From the NCBI RefSeq assembly GCF_021390675.1, contig NZ_JAJEJV010000004.1:2976001-3040000 (forward strand): a stretch of DNA of 64,000 nucleotides, given 5' to 3'. This document shows, piece by piece, positions 9,178 to 19,138 of this stretch (within the stretch, counting starts at the first letter, position 1; every line of letters starts with the position of its first letter). The position numbers were made by a program, and so were the translations under genes. The DNA comes from Dyella sp. 2HG41-7 (GTDB lineage: Bacteria; Pseudomonadota; Gammaproteobacteria; Xanthomonadales; Rhodanobacteraceae). Under the pieces are notes generated by a model that searched no databases, had not been told where the DNA came from, and saw only the letters and a list, made by a program, of their open reading frames with translations.

Positions 9178-12021
9178 GTGAGCACAAACCTGATCCGCGA
9201 GTTTTTTGAATCCTCGCAACTCGCAGGCGGCAACGCCGACTATGTCGAATCGTTGTATGACGCCTGGCTAGCCGACCCCGCGTCGGTGCCTGCCGAGTGG
9301 AATACCTACTTCAAAGCATTCAAAGGCCGCGAGTCGGGAGACGTCTCCCATACCGCGGCCATTGCGCGTATAGAGGCGGCGCAAAAGCAGCGCCCCGGCT
9401 TCGTCGCAGCGGGCCCCGTCAGCGACGAACATGCGCGCAAACAGGCCGGTGTGTTGCGCCTGCTCACGGCCTACCGTTCTCGCGGCCACCTCGCCGCCGA
9501 TCTCGATCCGCTGGGCCTGACGTCCAAGACGCACGCTCCCGATCTGGACCTTGCCTTCCACGGCCTGTCCGACGCGGACCTCGATACCGAATTCGATTGC
9601 GGCAACTTCGCCGGCGGCGGTCAGCGCATGAAGCTGCGCGAGCTGTTCGCGCGCCTCAAGCGCGTGTACACCGGCACGATCGGTACGGAGTTCATGCACA
9701 TCTCCGACCACGCGCAGCGCAATTGGCTCTACACACGCCTGGAACAGGCCAACGGCAGCGCCGGACTGGATAAAGCCGGCAAGCAGCACCTGCTTGGAAG
9801 CCTGACGGCCGCCGAGGGTCTGGAGCGCTACCTGCACACGAAGTACGTCGGCCAGAAGCGCTTCTCGTTGGAAGGCGGCGACAGCTTGATTCCGATGGTC
9901 GACGACGTCGTGCGCGCCGCGGGCGACAACGGTATCAAGGACCTGGTTATCGGCATGGCCCACCGCGGCCGTTTGAACGTGCTGGTGAACATTCTCGGCA
10001 AGCCGCCGAAGACCCTGTTCAACGAATTCGAAGGCATCTTCGAGCACCACGAAGACGACCCCGCACACTCCGGCGACGTGAAGTACCACATGGGCTTCTC
10101 CGCCGACGTGCGTACGCCCAAGGGCGGCGTGCACGTGGCGCTGGCGTTCAATCCGTCGCATTTGGAAATCGTCAACCCGGTGGTCGCCGGTTCCGTGCAC
10201 GCGCGCCAAGTTCGCCGTCGCGACAACGACCGCACCAAGTCGTTTGCTGTGCTGATTCACGGCGACGCCGCGCTCGCCGGCCAGGGCGTGAACATGGAAT
10301 TGTTCAACATGTCGCAGGCGCGCGGCTTCAAGATCGGCGGCACGCTGCATATCGTGGTGAACAACCAAGTGGGCTTCACCACGTCCAACCCGCAAGACGC
10401 GCGCTCCACGCTGTATTGCACCGACATCGCCAAGATGGTCAACGCGCCGGTGTTCCATGTGAACGGCGACGATCCGGAAGCGGTGATTCAAATCACGCGA
10501 CTCGCGTATGAATTCCGCAAAGAATTCCGCAAGGACGTGGTGATCGATCTGGTCTGCTATCGCCGTCACGGCCACAACGAAGCCGACGAACCGGCCGCCA
10601 CGCAGCCGGTGATGTATCAAATCATCCGCAAGCGCCCCACCACGCGCGAACTCTACGCGCAGCAACTGACGAAGGAAGGCGCGCTGGCCGATGGCGATGC
10701 GCAGAAGCTCGTCGACGATTACCGCAATCGCCTCGAAGCGGGCGCTGCGATGACCGATCTGCATCCGTCGCTGACCAAGGACGTGGAAGTGGATTGGAGC
10801 AAGTTCATCGGCGGCAAGCTTTCCACGCCGACCGACACCACCATCGCCAAGAAAAAACTGGTCGAACTCGCTACGCGCATTCTTGATCTACCGAAGGACG
10901 TGACGCTGCAATCGCGCGTCGCCAAGATCTACGACGATCGCCGCAAAATGGCGAGCGGCGAACAATCGGCCGACTGGGGCTTCGCCGAAAACCTCGCCTA
11001 CGCCACGCTGATCGACGAAGGTCACAACCTGCGTCTGGTCGGCCAGGATGCGGGTCGCGGTACGTTCTTCCATCGTCATGCCGTGCTGCATGATCAGAAA
11101 GACGGCCATACGTACATGCCGCTCGCGTCGCTGCGTCCGGATGCCGACGTCGAAGTGATCGATTCGCTGCTCAGCGAAGAAGCCGTGATGGCGTTCGAAT
11201 ACGGTCACGCCACCACCGATCCTTACACGCTCAACATCTGGGAAGGTCAGTTCGGCGATTTCGCCAACGGCGCGCAGGTGGTGATCGATCAGTTCATCAG
11301 CTCCGGTGAAGCGAAGTGGGATCGACTGTGCGGTCTGGCGCTGTTCCTGCCGCACGGTTACGAAGGCCAGGGTCCGGAGCATTCCTCCGCGCGTCTGGAA
11401 CGCTTCCTGCAATTGTGCGCGCTGGAAAACATGCAGGTGTGCGTGCCGACCACGCCGGCGCAGGATTTCCACATGATCCGCCGCCAGATGCTGCGCCCGG
11501 TGCGCAAGCCGCTGATCGTGATGACGCCCAAGTCGCTGCTGCGCCACAAGCTGGCCGTCTCCACGCTGGACGAACTGGCCAACGGCAGCTTCCAGCTGGT
11601 GATCGGCGAACATCGCGATCTGCAAGCGAAGAAAGTCAAGCGCGTGGTGCTGTGTTCGGGCAAGGTTTATTACGACTTGCTGGAAGACGCCGAAAAGCGC
11701 GGCGTCAACGATGTCGCCATCGTGCGCGTCGAGCAGCTCTATCCGTTCCCGCGCCCGGAAGTGACGGCCGAACTGGAAAAGTATCCTTCCGCCAAGGAAG
11801 TGATCTGGTGCCAGGAAGAGCCGATGAACCAGGGCGCATGGTTCCAGATCCGTCATCACTTGCAGGCTTGCGTCAACAACAAGCAGAGCCTCTCGTACGC
11901 CGGTCGCGCGCGTTCGCCCGCTCCGGCTGCCGGTCATCTCAACGATCACGTTGCCGAACAAGCGTCGCTGGTTGAACAAGCGCTGGTTGCACCGGTCGGT
12001 CCCGATCACTCAGCAGAATAA
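9178..12021 (+). CDS. sucA: 2-oxoglutarate dehydrogenase E1 component
   Basis: 947 residues, the full length of homodimeric OGDH E1. It decarboxylates 2-oxoglutarate with thiamine diphosphate and passes the succinyl group to SucB. The N-terminal E2/E3-binding segment [22 protein letters not shown] is present. [18 protein letters not shown] and [20 protein letters not shown] carry active-site residues, and [10 protein letters not shown] is typical. The C-terminal pyrimidine-binding and regulatory region ends with [16 protein letters not shown]. Translation starts at GTG 9178 (SxNLIREFF N-terminus); no ATG fits better. It is first of a sucA-sucB-lpdA operon, 17 bases before sucB. The 252-base upstream gap holds the promoter and nothing else recognised. 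Confidence 0.97.
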   Translation: MSTNLIREFFESSQLAGGNADYVESLYDAWLADPASVPAEWNTYFKAFKGRESGDVSHTAAIARIEAAQKQRPGFVAAGPVSDEHARKQAGVLRLLTAYRSRGHLAADLDPLGLTSKTHAPDLDLAFHGLSDADLDTEFDCGNFAGGGQRMKLRELFARLKRVYTGTIGTEFMHISDHAQRNWLYTRLEQANGSAGLDKAGKQHLLGSLTAAEGLERYLHTKYVGQKRFSLEGGDSLIPMVDDVVRAAGDNGIKDLVIGMAHRGRLNVLVNILGKPPKTLFNEFEGIFEHHEDDPAHSGDVKYHMGFSADVRTPKGGVHVALAFNPSHLEIVNPVVAGSVHARQVRRRDNDRTKSFAVLIHGDAALAGQGVNMELFNMSQARGFKIGGTLHIVVNNQVGFTTSNPQDARSTLYCTDIAKMVNAPVFHVNGDDPEAVIQITRLAYEFRKEFRKDVVIDLVCYRRHGHNEADEPAATQPVMYQIIRKRPTTRELYAQQLTKEGALADGDAQKLVDDYRNRLEAGAAMTDLHPSLTKDVEVDWSKFIGGKLSTPTDTTIAKKKLVELATRILDLPKDVTLQSRVAKIYDDRRKMASGEQSADWGFAENLAYATLIDEGHNLRLVGQDAGRGTFFHRHAVLHDQKDGHTYMPLASLRPDADVEVIDSLLSEEAVMAFEYGHATTDPYTLNIWEGQFGDFANGAQVVIDQFISSGEAKWDRLCGLALFLPHGYEGQGPEHSSARLERFLQLCALENMQVCVPTTPAQDFHMIRRQMLRPVRKPLIVMTPKSLLRHKLAVSTLDELANGSFQLVIGEHRDLQAKKVKRVVLCSGKVYYDLLEDAEKRGVNDVAIVRVEQLYPFPRPEVTAELEKYPSAKEVIWCQEEPMNQGAWFQIRHHLQACVNNKQSLSYAGRARSPAPAAGHLNDHVAEQASLVEQALVAPVGPDHSAE

Positions 12022-12038
12022 ATTTTCAAGGATTCCTC

Positions 12039-13247
12039 ATGTCTACCGAAGTCAAAGTCCCCGTTCTGCCCGAGTCCGTCTCCGACGCCACCATCGCGAC
12101 CTGGCACAAGAAAGCCGGCGACGCTGTGAAGCGCGACGAGAACCTGGTCGATCTGGAAACCGACAAAGTCGTGCTGGAGGTGCCGGCGCCGGTCGATGGC
12201 GTGCTGAAGGAACTCAAGTTCCAGGAAGGCGCTACGGTTAACAGCCAGCAAGTGATCGCGATCATCGAGGAAGGCGCAGCTGCTGCCGCGCCGGCTCCCG
12301 CGGCCGCTGCACCCGCTCCGGCCCCGGCGGCCGCCGCGCCGGCTCCGGCCGCTCCGAAGGCTCCCGCTGCGGGCGCCGCCGATCTGTCTCCGGCCGGCCT
12401 GCGTGTCGCCACCGAACAGAACATCGACCCGTCCAAGGTCGCTGGCACCGGCCGCGATGGCCGCGTGACCAAAGAAGACCTGGTCAATTACGGCAAGGGT
12501 GGCGCTCCCGCTGCTGCCGCGCCGGCCGTGGCGCCGACGCCGGGTTCGCGTCCGGAAGAACGCGTGCCGATGACGCGCATCCGCACACGCATCGCCGAGC
12601 GTTTGATGCAGTCGAAGAACTCCATCGCGATGCTCACCTCGTTCAACGAAGTGAACCTCGCCGAAGTGTCCAAGATGCGCAAGACGCTGGGCGAGCAGTT
12701 CGAAAAAGCCAATGGCGTGAAGCTCGGCTTTATGAGCTTCTTCGTGAAGGCCGCGACCGAAGCGCTGAAGCGTCATCCGATCATCAACGCCTCGGTCGAC
12801 GGCAACGACATCATCTATCACGGCTATCAGGACATCTCCATCGCCGTGGCCACCGACAAGGGCTTGGTGACGCCGGTGCTGCGCGATGCGCAGAACATGA
12901 GCTTCGCCGACGTCGAAAAGGGCATCGCCAACTACGCGAAGAAAGCGCGCGAAGGCAAGCTCGGTCTTGACGATCTGCAAGGCGGCACGTTCACCATCAC
13001 CAACGGCGGCACCTTCGGTTCGCTGTTGTCGACGCCGATTGTCAATCCGCCGCAGAGCGCGATCCTCGGCATGCACACCATCAAGGAGCGTGCGATCGTC
13101 GAGAACGGCCAGGTGATCGCCGCGCCGATGATGTACCTAGCGATCTCCTACGATCATCGCATCATCGATGGCAAGGACGCGGTGCTGTTCCTGGTCGATA
13201 TCAAGAACCAGCTGGAAAATCCGCAGCGCATGCTGCTCGGCATGTAA
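12039..13247 (+). CDS. sucB: Dihydrolipoyllysine succinyltransferase (OGDH E2)
   Basis: 402 residues. One lipoyl domain (1-78) carries the lipoate acceptor Lys43 in [11 protein letters not shown] low-complexity Ala/Pro linker follows (about 84-115), then the E3-binding domain [20 protein letters not shown] second short Ala/Pro linker precedes the catalytic acyltransferase domain from about 170. The active-site motif [13 protein letters not shown] places His373 and Asp377. The protein forms the core of the OGDH complex between SucA (17 bases upstream) and LpdA. A possible ribosome site AAGGA lies 10 bases before the start. Confidence 0.97.
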   Translation: MSTEVKVPVLPESVSDATIATWHKKAGDAVKRDENLVDLETDKVVLEVPAPVDGVLKELKFQEGATVNSQQVIAIIEEGAAAAAPAPAAAAPAPAPAAAAPAPAAPKAPAAGAADLSPAGLRVATEQNIDPSKVAGTGRDGRVTKEDLVNYGKGGAPAAAAPAVAPTPGSRPEERVPMTRIRTRIAERLMQSKNSIAMLTSFNEVNLAEVSKMRKTLGEQFEKANGVKLGFMSFFVKAATEALKRHPIINASVDGNDIIYHGYQDISIAVATDKGLVTPVLRDAQNMSFADVEKGIANYAKKAREGKLGLDDLQGGTFTITNGGTFGSLLSTPIVNPPQSAILGMHTIKERAIVENGQVIAAPMMYLAISYDHRIIDGKDAVLFLVDIKNQLENPQRMLLGM

Positions 13248-14795
<1,548 letters not shown>

Positions 14796-14814
14796 TCGAC
14801 CTCGACATGATTCA

Positions 14815-14852
14815 CGGCCCGCCCATGGCAACATGCGCGGGCCGTTTTATTT
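14815..14852 (+). terminator. Intrinsic terminator after lpdA
   Basis: Stem CGGCCCGC (14815-14822) with GCGGGCCG (14837-14844), followed directly by TTTTATTT. It closes the suc operon and lies within an in-frame 5' extension of the next ORF, which argues for the later start of that gene. Confidence 0.85.
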
Positions 14853-14898
14853 CCGCATCTGCGTCACGATCCATCACCCGAAAGCCGAGCCCACCGAC

Positions 14899-15495
14899 AT
14901 GCCCCAACCCACCGCCCTTTGCGTCTACTGCGGCTCCCAAGGCGGCAACCGCCCTCTCTACACCGAAACGGCGCAGGCCTTCGGCGCCGAGTTGGCGCGG
15001 CGGAATATCACCCTGGTATATGGCGGCGGCAAAGTGGGATTGATGGGCTCGGTGGCCAATGCGACTTTGAACGCGGGCGGCAAAGTTATCGGCGTTATTC
15101 CACGCCAGCTGGTTGAGCGCGAAGTCGCGCACACGGGACTGAGCGAGCTTGTGGTGGTCGACACCATGCATCAACGCAAGACGCGCATGTACGAACTCTC
15201 CGATGCGTTTGTCGCGCTGCCCGGCGGCTTCGGCACCATGGATGAGATGTTCGAAATGCTGACGTGGGCGCAACTGGGATTGCACAGCTATCCGTGCGGA
15301 TTTCTGAACACGCTCGGTTATTACGAACACTTGCGCGGCATGATGGATCACATGGTGTCGCAAGGTTTTGTTTCGCAGAGCCGTCGCGACGCCGTGTGGT
15401 TCGGCGACTCCACCGACGCGTTGTTCGATTGGATAAGCCGCTACCAAGCAGCCGCAACGTCGTTCGGCATCGACACCTCCAGCATCAAGGCATAA
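14899..15495 (+). CDS. LOG family protein (TIGR00730), nucleotide 5'-monophosphate phosphoribohydrolase
   Basis: 198 residues with the full LOG signature: a Rossmann start LCVYCGSQGG, YGGGKVGLMGSVA, and PGGFGTMDE at 108-116 together with RKTRMYELSDAF. Homologues cleave cytokinin riboside monophosphates or other nucleoside monophosphates to free base and ribose phosphate; in bacteria the physiological substrate is often unclear. An upstream ATG at 14833 in the same frame lies inside the lpdA terminator and gives a non-conserved N-terminus, so 14899 is preferred. It is probably co-transcribed with the reductase gene 11 bases downstream. Confidence 0.85.
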   Translation: MPQPTALCVYCGSQGGNRPLYTETAQAFGAELARRNITLVYGGGKVGLMGSVANATLNAGGKVIGVIPRQLVEREVAHTGLSELVVVDTMHQRKTRMYELSDAFVALPGGFGTMDEMFEMLTWAQLGLHSYPCGFLNTLGYYEHLRGMMDHMVSQGFVSQSRRDAVWFGDSTDALFDWISRYQAAATSFGIDTSSIKA

Positions 15496-15506
15496 GGCGC
15501 ACGGCT

Positions 15507-16502
15507 ATGACCGCATTTCAGGCATTTCGCATTCACAACGACGCCAATGGCTATCGCGGCGGCATAGAAACACTGCAAGCCGACGCGCTGAGCCCTGGCG
15601 AGGTGTTAGTGAAAGTCGCCTACTCGTCGGTGAATTACAAAGATGCGCTCGCGGGCACGGGCAAAGGCAAAATCCTTCGCCAATATCCGCTCAACGGGGG
15701 CATCGACGCGGCAGGTGTCGTGGTGGCGTCCACCAGCACCGCCTTCAAAGAAGGCGACCAGGTGCTATGCACCGGCAGCGGCCTCTCCGAAACGCGCGAC
15801 GGCGGCTATGGCGAATACATTCGCTTGCCTTCGTCGTGGACGATTCCGTTGCCGCAAGGGCTCAGCCTGCGCGAGAGCATGATTCTCGGAACAGCCGGCT
15901 TTACGGCTGCGCTGGCGCTGGTGCGGATGGAAGACAACCGCCAATCGCCCGCGCTCGGCCCACTTGCCGTGAGCGGCGCCAGCGGCGGCGTCGGCATGCT
16001 CGCCATCGACATCTTCACGCGCGCCGGTTACCAGGTGCATGCGATCAGCGGAAAATCGGCGCACTTCGATTTCTTGCGCAGCCTCGGCGCGACGGAATGC
16101 ATCGATCGTCACCAACTCCAATTCAGTGGCAAACCGATGGATTCGGCCCGCTTCGGCGGCGCGCTGGACAACGTGGGCGGCGCAATGATCGCCGGCCTGC
16201 TCCCGCTGATCGTGCCGTACGGCAACGTCGCCATTTGCGGCAACGCCGGCGGTATCGAGCTGGACAGTACCGTGATGCCGTTCATTATTCGCGGCGTCAG
16301 CCTGCTCGGCGTCGCCTCGGCCGGCACCGCCCGCGATCTGCGCGATCAGGTGTGGCAACATCTCGCCAGCGACTGGAAACCGCGCCATCTCGATCGTATC
16401 GCCACCCAAGAAGTGAGCCTGGAGCAGCTCCCGCAGGTATTCGACCGCATGCTGGGGGGTGAATCGTTTGGACGTACAATTGTGAGAGTCGGCAACATCT
16501 AG
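15507..16502 (+). CDS. AcuI/YhdH-type quinone oxidoreductase (acrylyl-CoA reductase family)
   Basis: 331 residues of the medium-chain dehydrogenase superfamily. N-terminal VKVAYSSVNYKDALAGTGKG and the variant GGIDAAGVV are typical of the YhdH/AcuI subfamily, which reduces acryloyl-CoA with NADPH and lacks the zinc ligands of alcohol dehydrogenases. The nucleotide-binding motif is VSGASGGVGMLAIDIF, and C-terminal GVSLLGVASAG matches the family. The start at 15507 removes a long upstream extension that overlaps the LOG gene in another frame. The in vivo substrate is not certain, so no symbol is given. Confidence 0.85.
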   Translation: MTAFQAFRIHNDANGYRGGIETLQADALSPGEVLVKVAYSSVNYKDALAGTGKGKILRQYPLNGGIDAAGVVVASTSTAFKEGDQVLCTGSGLSETRDGGYGEYIRLPSSWTIPLPQGLSLRESMILGTAGFTAALALVRMEDNRQSPALGPLAVSGASGGVGMLAIDIFTRAGYQVHAISGKSAHFDFLRSLGATECIDRHQLQFSGKPMDSARFGGALDNVGGAMIAGLLPLIVPYGNVAICGNAGGIELDSTVMPFIIRGVSLLGVASAGTARDLRDQVWQHLASDWKPRHLDRIATQEVSLEQLPQVFDRMLGGESFGRTIVRVGNI

Positions 16503-16505
16503 TGC

Positions 16506-16534
16506 TTGGAAGCATCGCCGCCACGACTTAGAAT
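16506..16534 (+). promoter_or_regulatory. pilH promoter
   Basis: TTGGAA at 16506-16511 and TAGAAT at 16529-16534 are separated by exactly 17 bases. Transcription would start near 16541, about 23 bases before the pilH ATG, and an AAGGGG ribosome site follows at 16546-16551. Confidence 0.65.
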
Positions 16535-16563
16535 TAACGAAACGACAAGGGGATTTCCACCTT

Positions 16564-16929
16564 ATGGCACGCATTCTTATCGTCGACGATTCTCCGTCGC
16601 AGCTTCTCGGTATCAAGCGCATCGTCGAGAAGCTCGGCCATGAAACGCTGACCGCCGAAGACGGTGCCGCGGGTGTCGCTGTGGCGAAGCAGGAAAAACC
16701 TGCGCTGATCTTGATGGACGTGGTGATGCCGAACCTCAACGGCTTCCAGGCAACCCGCACCATCAGCAAGGATCCGGAAACCGCGCATATTCCGATTGTG
16801 CTGGTCACCACCAAGGATCAGGAAACCGACAAAGTCTGGGGCATGCGCCAAGGCGCAAAGGCCTACGTCACCAAACCGATCAAAGAAGAAGAGCTGGTGG
16901 CCGTGTTGAAAGAGCTGCTGCCGGCTTAA
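16564..16929 (+). CDS. pilH: Twitching motility response regulator PilH
   Basis: A 121-residue single-domain CheY-like receiver. Acidic pocket Asp8/Asp9, phospho-acceptor Asp52 (ILMDVVMPNLNGF) and Lys104 (YVTKPIKEEE) are present. The segment VTTKDQETDKVWGMRQGA is nearly identical to Pseudomonas PilH and separates it from PilG and CheY. PilH modulates the Pil-Chp system that controls type IV pilus extension and retraction. Here it stands alone, with its own promoter and terminator, away from other pil genes except pilZ 36 kb away. Confidence 0.88.
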   Translation: MARILIVDDSPSQLLGIKRIVEKLGHETLTAEDGAAGVAVAKQEKPALILMDVVMPNLNGFQATRTISKDPETAHIPIVLVTTKDQETDKVWGMRQGAKAYVTKPIKEEELVAVLKELLPA

Positions 16930-16951
16930 ATAAAAGCTCAACCTCAAAAGC

Positions 16952-16982
16952 AAACGGCGCCTTCAAGGCGCCGTTTGTTTTT
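16952..16982 (+). terminator. Intrinsic terminator after pilH
   Basis: Arms AAACGGCGCCTT (16952-16963) and AAGGCGCCGTTT (16965-16976), followed by GTTTTTC. The stem is nearly perfect, with a very short loop. The T tract is on the plus strand. Confidence 0.85.
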
Positions 16983-17001
16983 CTGCGATCGGAAAACCCG
17001 A

Positions 17002-17901
17002 TCATTGTCGCGGATCGTAATGGGCGAATTGCGTGCGCAATGCTTCATAGGCTTGGCGTTGCGTATCGTTTTCCGCAAGGGGTACTCGGATCGACACTTC
17101 CACCAACTGATCGCCGGCCATCTTTCCCGGCAACCCTCGTCCTTTCAAACGCAATTTCCGTCCCGATTGCGTACCTGCGGGGATGCGCAAATCCACCGTG
17201 CCGGCGAGCGTCGGCACAGGCACCGTTGCACCCAGCGCCGCTTCCCACGGGCTGACGGGCAACACATGCAGCACGTTTAGACCGTCCAGCTTGAAGCGCG
17301 CATCGTCGCGTATGCCCACCTCCAGCAACAGATCGCCATTGGGACCGCCACCTGCGCCAGGATGGCCCTGGCCGCCGAGTCGAATGACCTGAGCGGGCTG
17401 AATGCCAGCCGGAATCTTCACTTCAAGCACGCGCTCGACACCGCTGCCGTCGTCGAGACTCAAGCGCGTCTTGCCGCCATTGAACGCGGTTTGCAAATCG
17501 ATCTGAACCTTGGCGTGCGCATCGCGTCCGCGGCGCGCACGCGGTGCATGGCGCGCACCGCCGCCCGCGCGTCCAAACAAGCTCTCGAAGAAATCGCTGA
17601 AATCGCCTTCGCCCGATTCATTGAAATCGAAGCCTTGTCCCTGCCCCCAATTCGGCGGCGGGCGGAACTGCTCACCGGAACGATAACCGCCCGCACGCAA
17701 CTGATCGTAAGCGCGACGCTTTTCGGTATCGCGCAAAACTTCATTGGCCTCGTTGACGGCCTTGAACTTCTCTTCCGCGCCCGCGTCTTTGTTCTTGTCA
17801 GGATGATATTTGCGCGCGAGCTTGCGAAAAGCCGCCTTGATATCGGCTTCGCTGGCGTCGGGTTTGACGCCCAGCGTGTCGTAATAGTCTTTGAATTCCA
17901 C
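17002..17901 (-). CDS. cbpA: Curved DNA-binding protein / DnaJ-class co-chaperone
   Basis: 299 residues. J domain at 1-70 ([21 protein letters not shown]) with the HPD motif at 33-35, a Gly/Phe-rich linker (about 75-130), then two beta-barrel substrate-binding domains. There is no zinc-finger, so it is CbpA-type and not DnaJ. CbpA acts with DnaK and binds curved DNA in the nucleoid. It lies 96 bases behind hsp20 on the same strand, suggesting a heat-shock pair. A perfect 9-bp hairpin (17943-17951 with 17958-17966) lies in that gap without a T tract, so partial read-through is possible. Confidence 0.88.
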   Translation of the reverse strand: MEFKDYYDTLGVKPDASEADIKAAFRKLARKYHPDKNKDAGAEEKFKAVNEANEVLRDTEKRRAYDQLRAGGYRSGEQFRPPPNWGQGQGFDFNESGEGDFSDFFESLFGRAGGGARHAPRARRGRDAHAKVQIDLQTAFNGGKTRLSLDDGSGVERVLEVKIPAGIQPAQVIRLGGQGHPGAGGGPNGDLLLEVGIRDDARFKLDGLNVLHVLPVSPWEAALGATVPVPTLAGTVDLRIPAGTQSGRKLRLKGRGLPGKMAGDQLVEVSIRVPLAENDTQRQAYEALRTQFAHYDPRQ

Positions 17902-17942
17902 TGTCGCTCCCCAGAGCAGGCACTACACCAACAGAGACAGCC

Positions 17943-17966
17943 CGCCACGGATCATGGTCCGTGGCG
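17943..17966 (-). other. Hairpin between hsp20 and cbpA
   Basis: Perfect arms CGCCACGGA and TCCGTGGCG with a 6-base loop. No T tract follows on the minus strand, so it is more likely an mRNA processing or stabilising structure than a full terminator. Confidence 0.45.
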
Positions 17967-17997
17967 AGCGATCTGCGCAACATCAAGCAATATACGG

Positions 17998-18450
17998 TTA
18001 CTGCGCCGTGTGAATGGTAATGCGGCGCGGCGCCGTATCGGCTTTCTTGGGAATCACGATTTCCAGCACGCCAAGCTTGCCGGATGCGCTGATCGCATCG
18101 GCATCGGCGCTATCGGGCAAGGCAAAGCGGCGATGGAAGCTGCCGTGCGCACGTTCCACGCGTGTAAAACGGCCTTGCTCATCGTCCTTCTCCGCCGTGC
18201 GTTCGCCTTTGATGGTGAGAACGCCTTTGGCCATGCTCACTTCGATATTTGCCGGATCCACACCGGGCACGTCGACGTAAATCACAAAGCGCTGCGCTTC
18301 TTCGAGGATATCCGCACGCGGCGCCCACTGGCCCACTGCGGCATTGGTGCTATCGTTTTGGGCATGATGAAAGACGCGATCAAAGGCGTGACGGACATCG
18401 GCAGGAAGCGCGCTGGGAGCGCCCCAGATGGCGCTGCGAACTGAAATCAT
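17998..18450 (-). CDS. Small heat shock protein, Hsp20/alpha-crystallin family
   Basis: 150 residues. The alpha-crystallin domain spans about 41-138: ADILEEAQRFVIYVDVPGVD, VLTIKGERTAE, and the closing GVLEIVIPKK, followed by a C-terminal tail. Such proteins hold unfolding proteins for DnaK/ClpB. The start MISVRSAIWG at 18450 is chosen because GAGGAA lies eight bases upstream. The open frame extends further upstream only as the shadow of the divergent peroxiredoxin gene. A sigma32-like promoter precedes it at 18497-18525, and the ribosome site may be paired in the leader. Confidence 0.9.
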   Translation of the reverse strand: MISVRSAIWGAPSALPADVRHAFDRVFHHAQNDSTNAAVGQWAPRADILEEAQRFVIYVDVPGVDPANIEVSMAKGVLTIKGERTAEKDDEQGRFTRVERAHGSFHRRFALPDSADADAISASGKLGVLEIVIPKKADTAPRRITIHTAQ

Positions 18451-18496
18451 GGGTAGTTCCTCAATAAAGGTGCGGCATGTTTTCCGCTTGAGAACC

Positions 18497-18525
18497 ACAT
18501 AAGTTCCGATGTCGCCCGTTTCAAG
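18497..18525 (-). promoter_or_regulatory. Sigma32-type heat-shock promoter of hsp20
   Basis: On the minus strand CTTGAAA (18519-18525) is a perfect sigma32 -35 box. Fourteen bases later ACTTATGT (18497-18504) matches four of seven defined positions of the CCCCATNT -10. The spacing and the gene downstream fit the known heat-shock consensus. Confidence 0.6.
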
Positions 18526-18588
18526 GCGACAAGCCGCCAAACCCGGCAGTACCATGGTGGACGTTGCCAACGCTTCAGCGATAACCCC

Positions 18589-19080
18589 ATGACCATACAA
18601 ATCGAACAAACCCTTCCCGATGTCGAAATCGCCGTTGTCGATGACGGCGCAGAAGTACAACGCGTCACGACATCCACGCTGTTCGCCGACCGGAACGTCG
18701 TGCTGTTTGCCGTGCCCGGCGCGTTCACGCCGACGTGCTCGAATCGCCATTTGCCGGGTTACGTCAAACACTTCGACGCATTCAAAGCGCGCGGCGTCGA
18801 GGTGTATTGCATGGCCGTCAACGATGCGCACGTCATGAAGGCGTGGGCCATCTCGCAGCAGGTTCCGGCAGGGCTCAAGCTGCTCGCGGACGGCAATGGT
18901 TCGTTCACCAAAGCCCTCGGCTTGGAAATGGATGGCAGCGCATACGGGATGGGCATGCGATCGCGCCGCTTCGCCCTCTATGCAGAGAATGGCGTGGTGA
19001 AATTGCTCAATATCGAAAGTCCAGGCGAGTTGCGCGTGACGACCGCCGAAGCGATGCTGGATGCGCTTGTGCGCCAGTAA
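18589..19080 (+). CDS. Peroxiredoxin, Prx5 family
   Basis: 163 residues, the length of type-5 peroxiredoxins that reduce hydroperoxides with glutathione/glutaredoxin or thioredoxin. The active site VPGAFTPTCSNRHLPGY contains the peroxidatic Cys50 with Pro43 and Thr47. A second cysteine, Cys74, sits in VEVYCMAVND. There is no C-terminal resolving cysteine, so it probably works as a 1-Cys or glutaredoxin-linked enzyme. It is divergent from hsp20 with 138 bases between the starts. No good Shine-Dalgarno is seen before ATG 18589. Confidence 0.88.
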   Translation: MTIQIEQTLPDVEIAVVDDGAEVQRVTTSTLFADRNVVLFAVPGAFTPTCSNRHLPGYVKHFDAFKARGVEVYCMAVNDAHVMKAWAISQQVPAGLKLLADGNGSFTKALGLEMDGSAYGMGMRSRRFALYAENGVVKLLNIESPGELRVTTAEAMLDALVRQ

Positions 19081-19088
19081 CGTCGACA

Positions 19089-19122
19089 ACAAAAAAGCCC
19101 CGGAAAACCGGGGCTTTTTTTT
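19089..19122. terminator. Bidirectional intrinsic terminator (peroxiredoxin / gyrA)
   Basis: Stem GCCCCGG (19097-19103) with CCGGGGC (19108-19114) is flanked by an A run on the left and eight T residues on the right. It can end both the plus-strand peroxiredoxin transcript and the minus-strand gyrA transcript. Confidence 0.9.
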
Positions 19123-19138
19123 CATACTGCCATCAACT

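Noticed and set aside
12285-12375. Low-complexity Ala/Pro stretch in sucB as a frameshift or repeat artefact
   Set aside because: Such flexible linkers between lipoyl and E3-binding domains are normal in E2 proteins.
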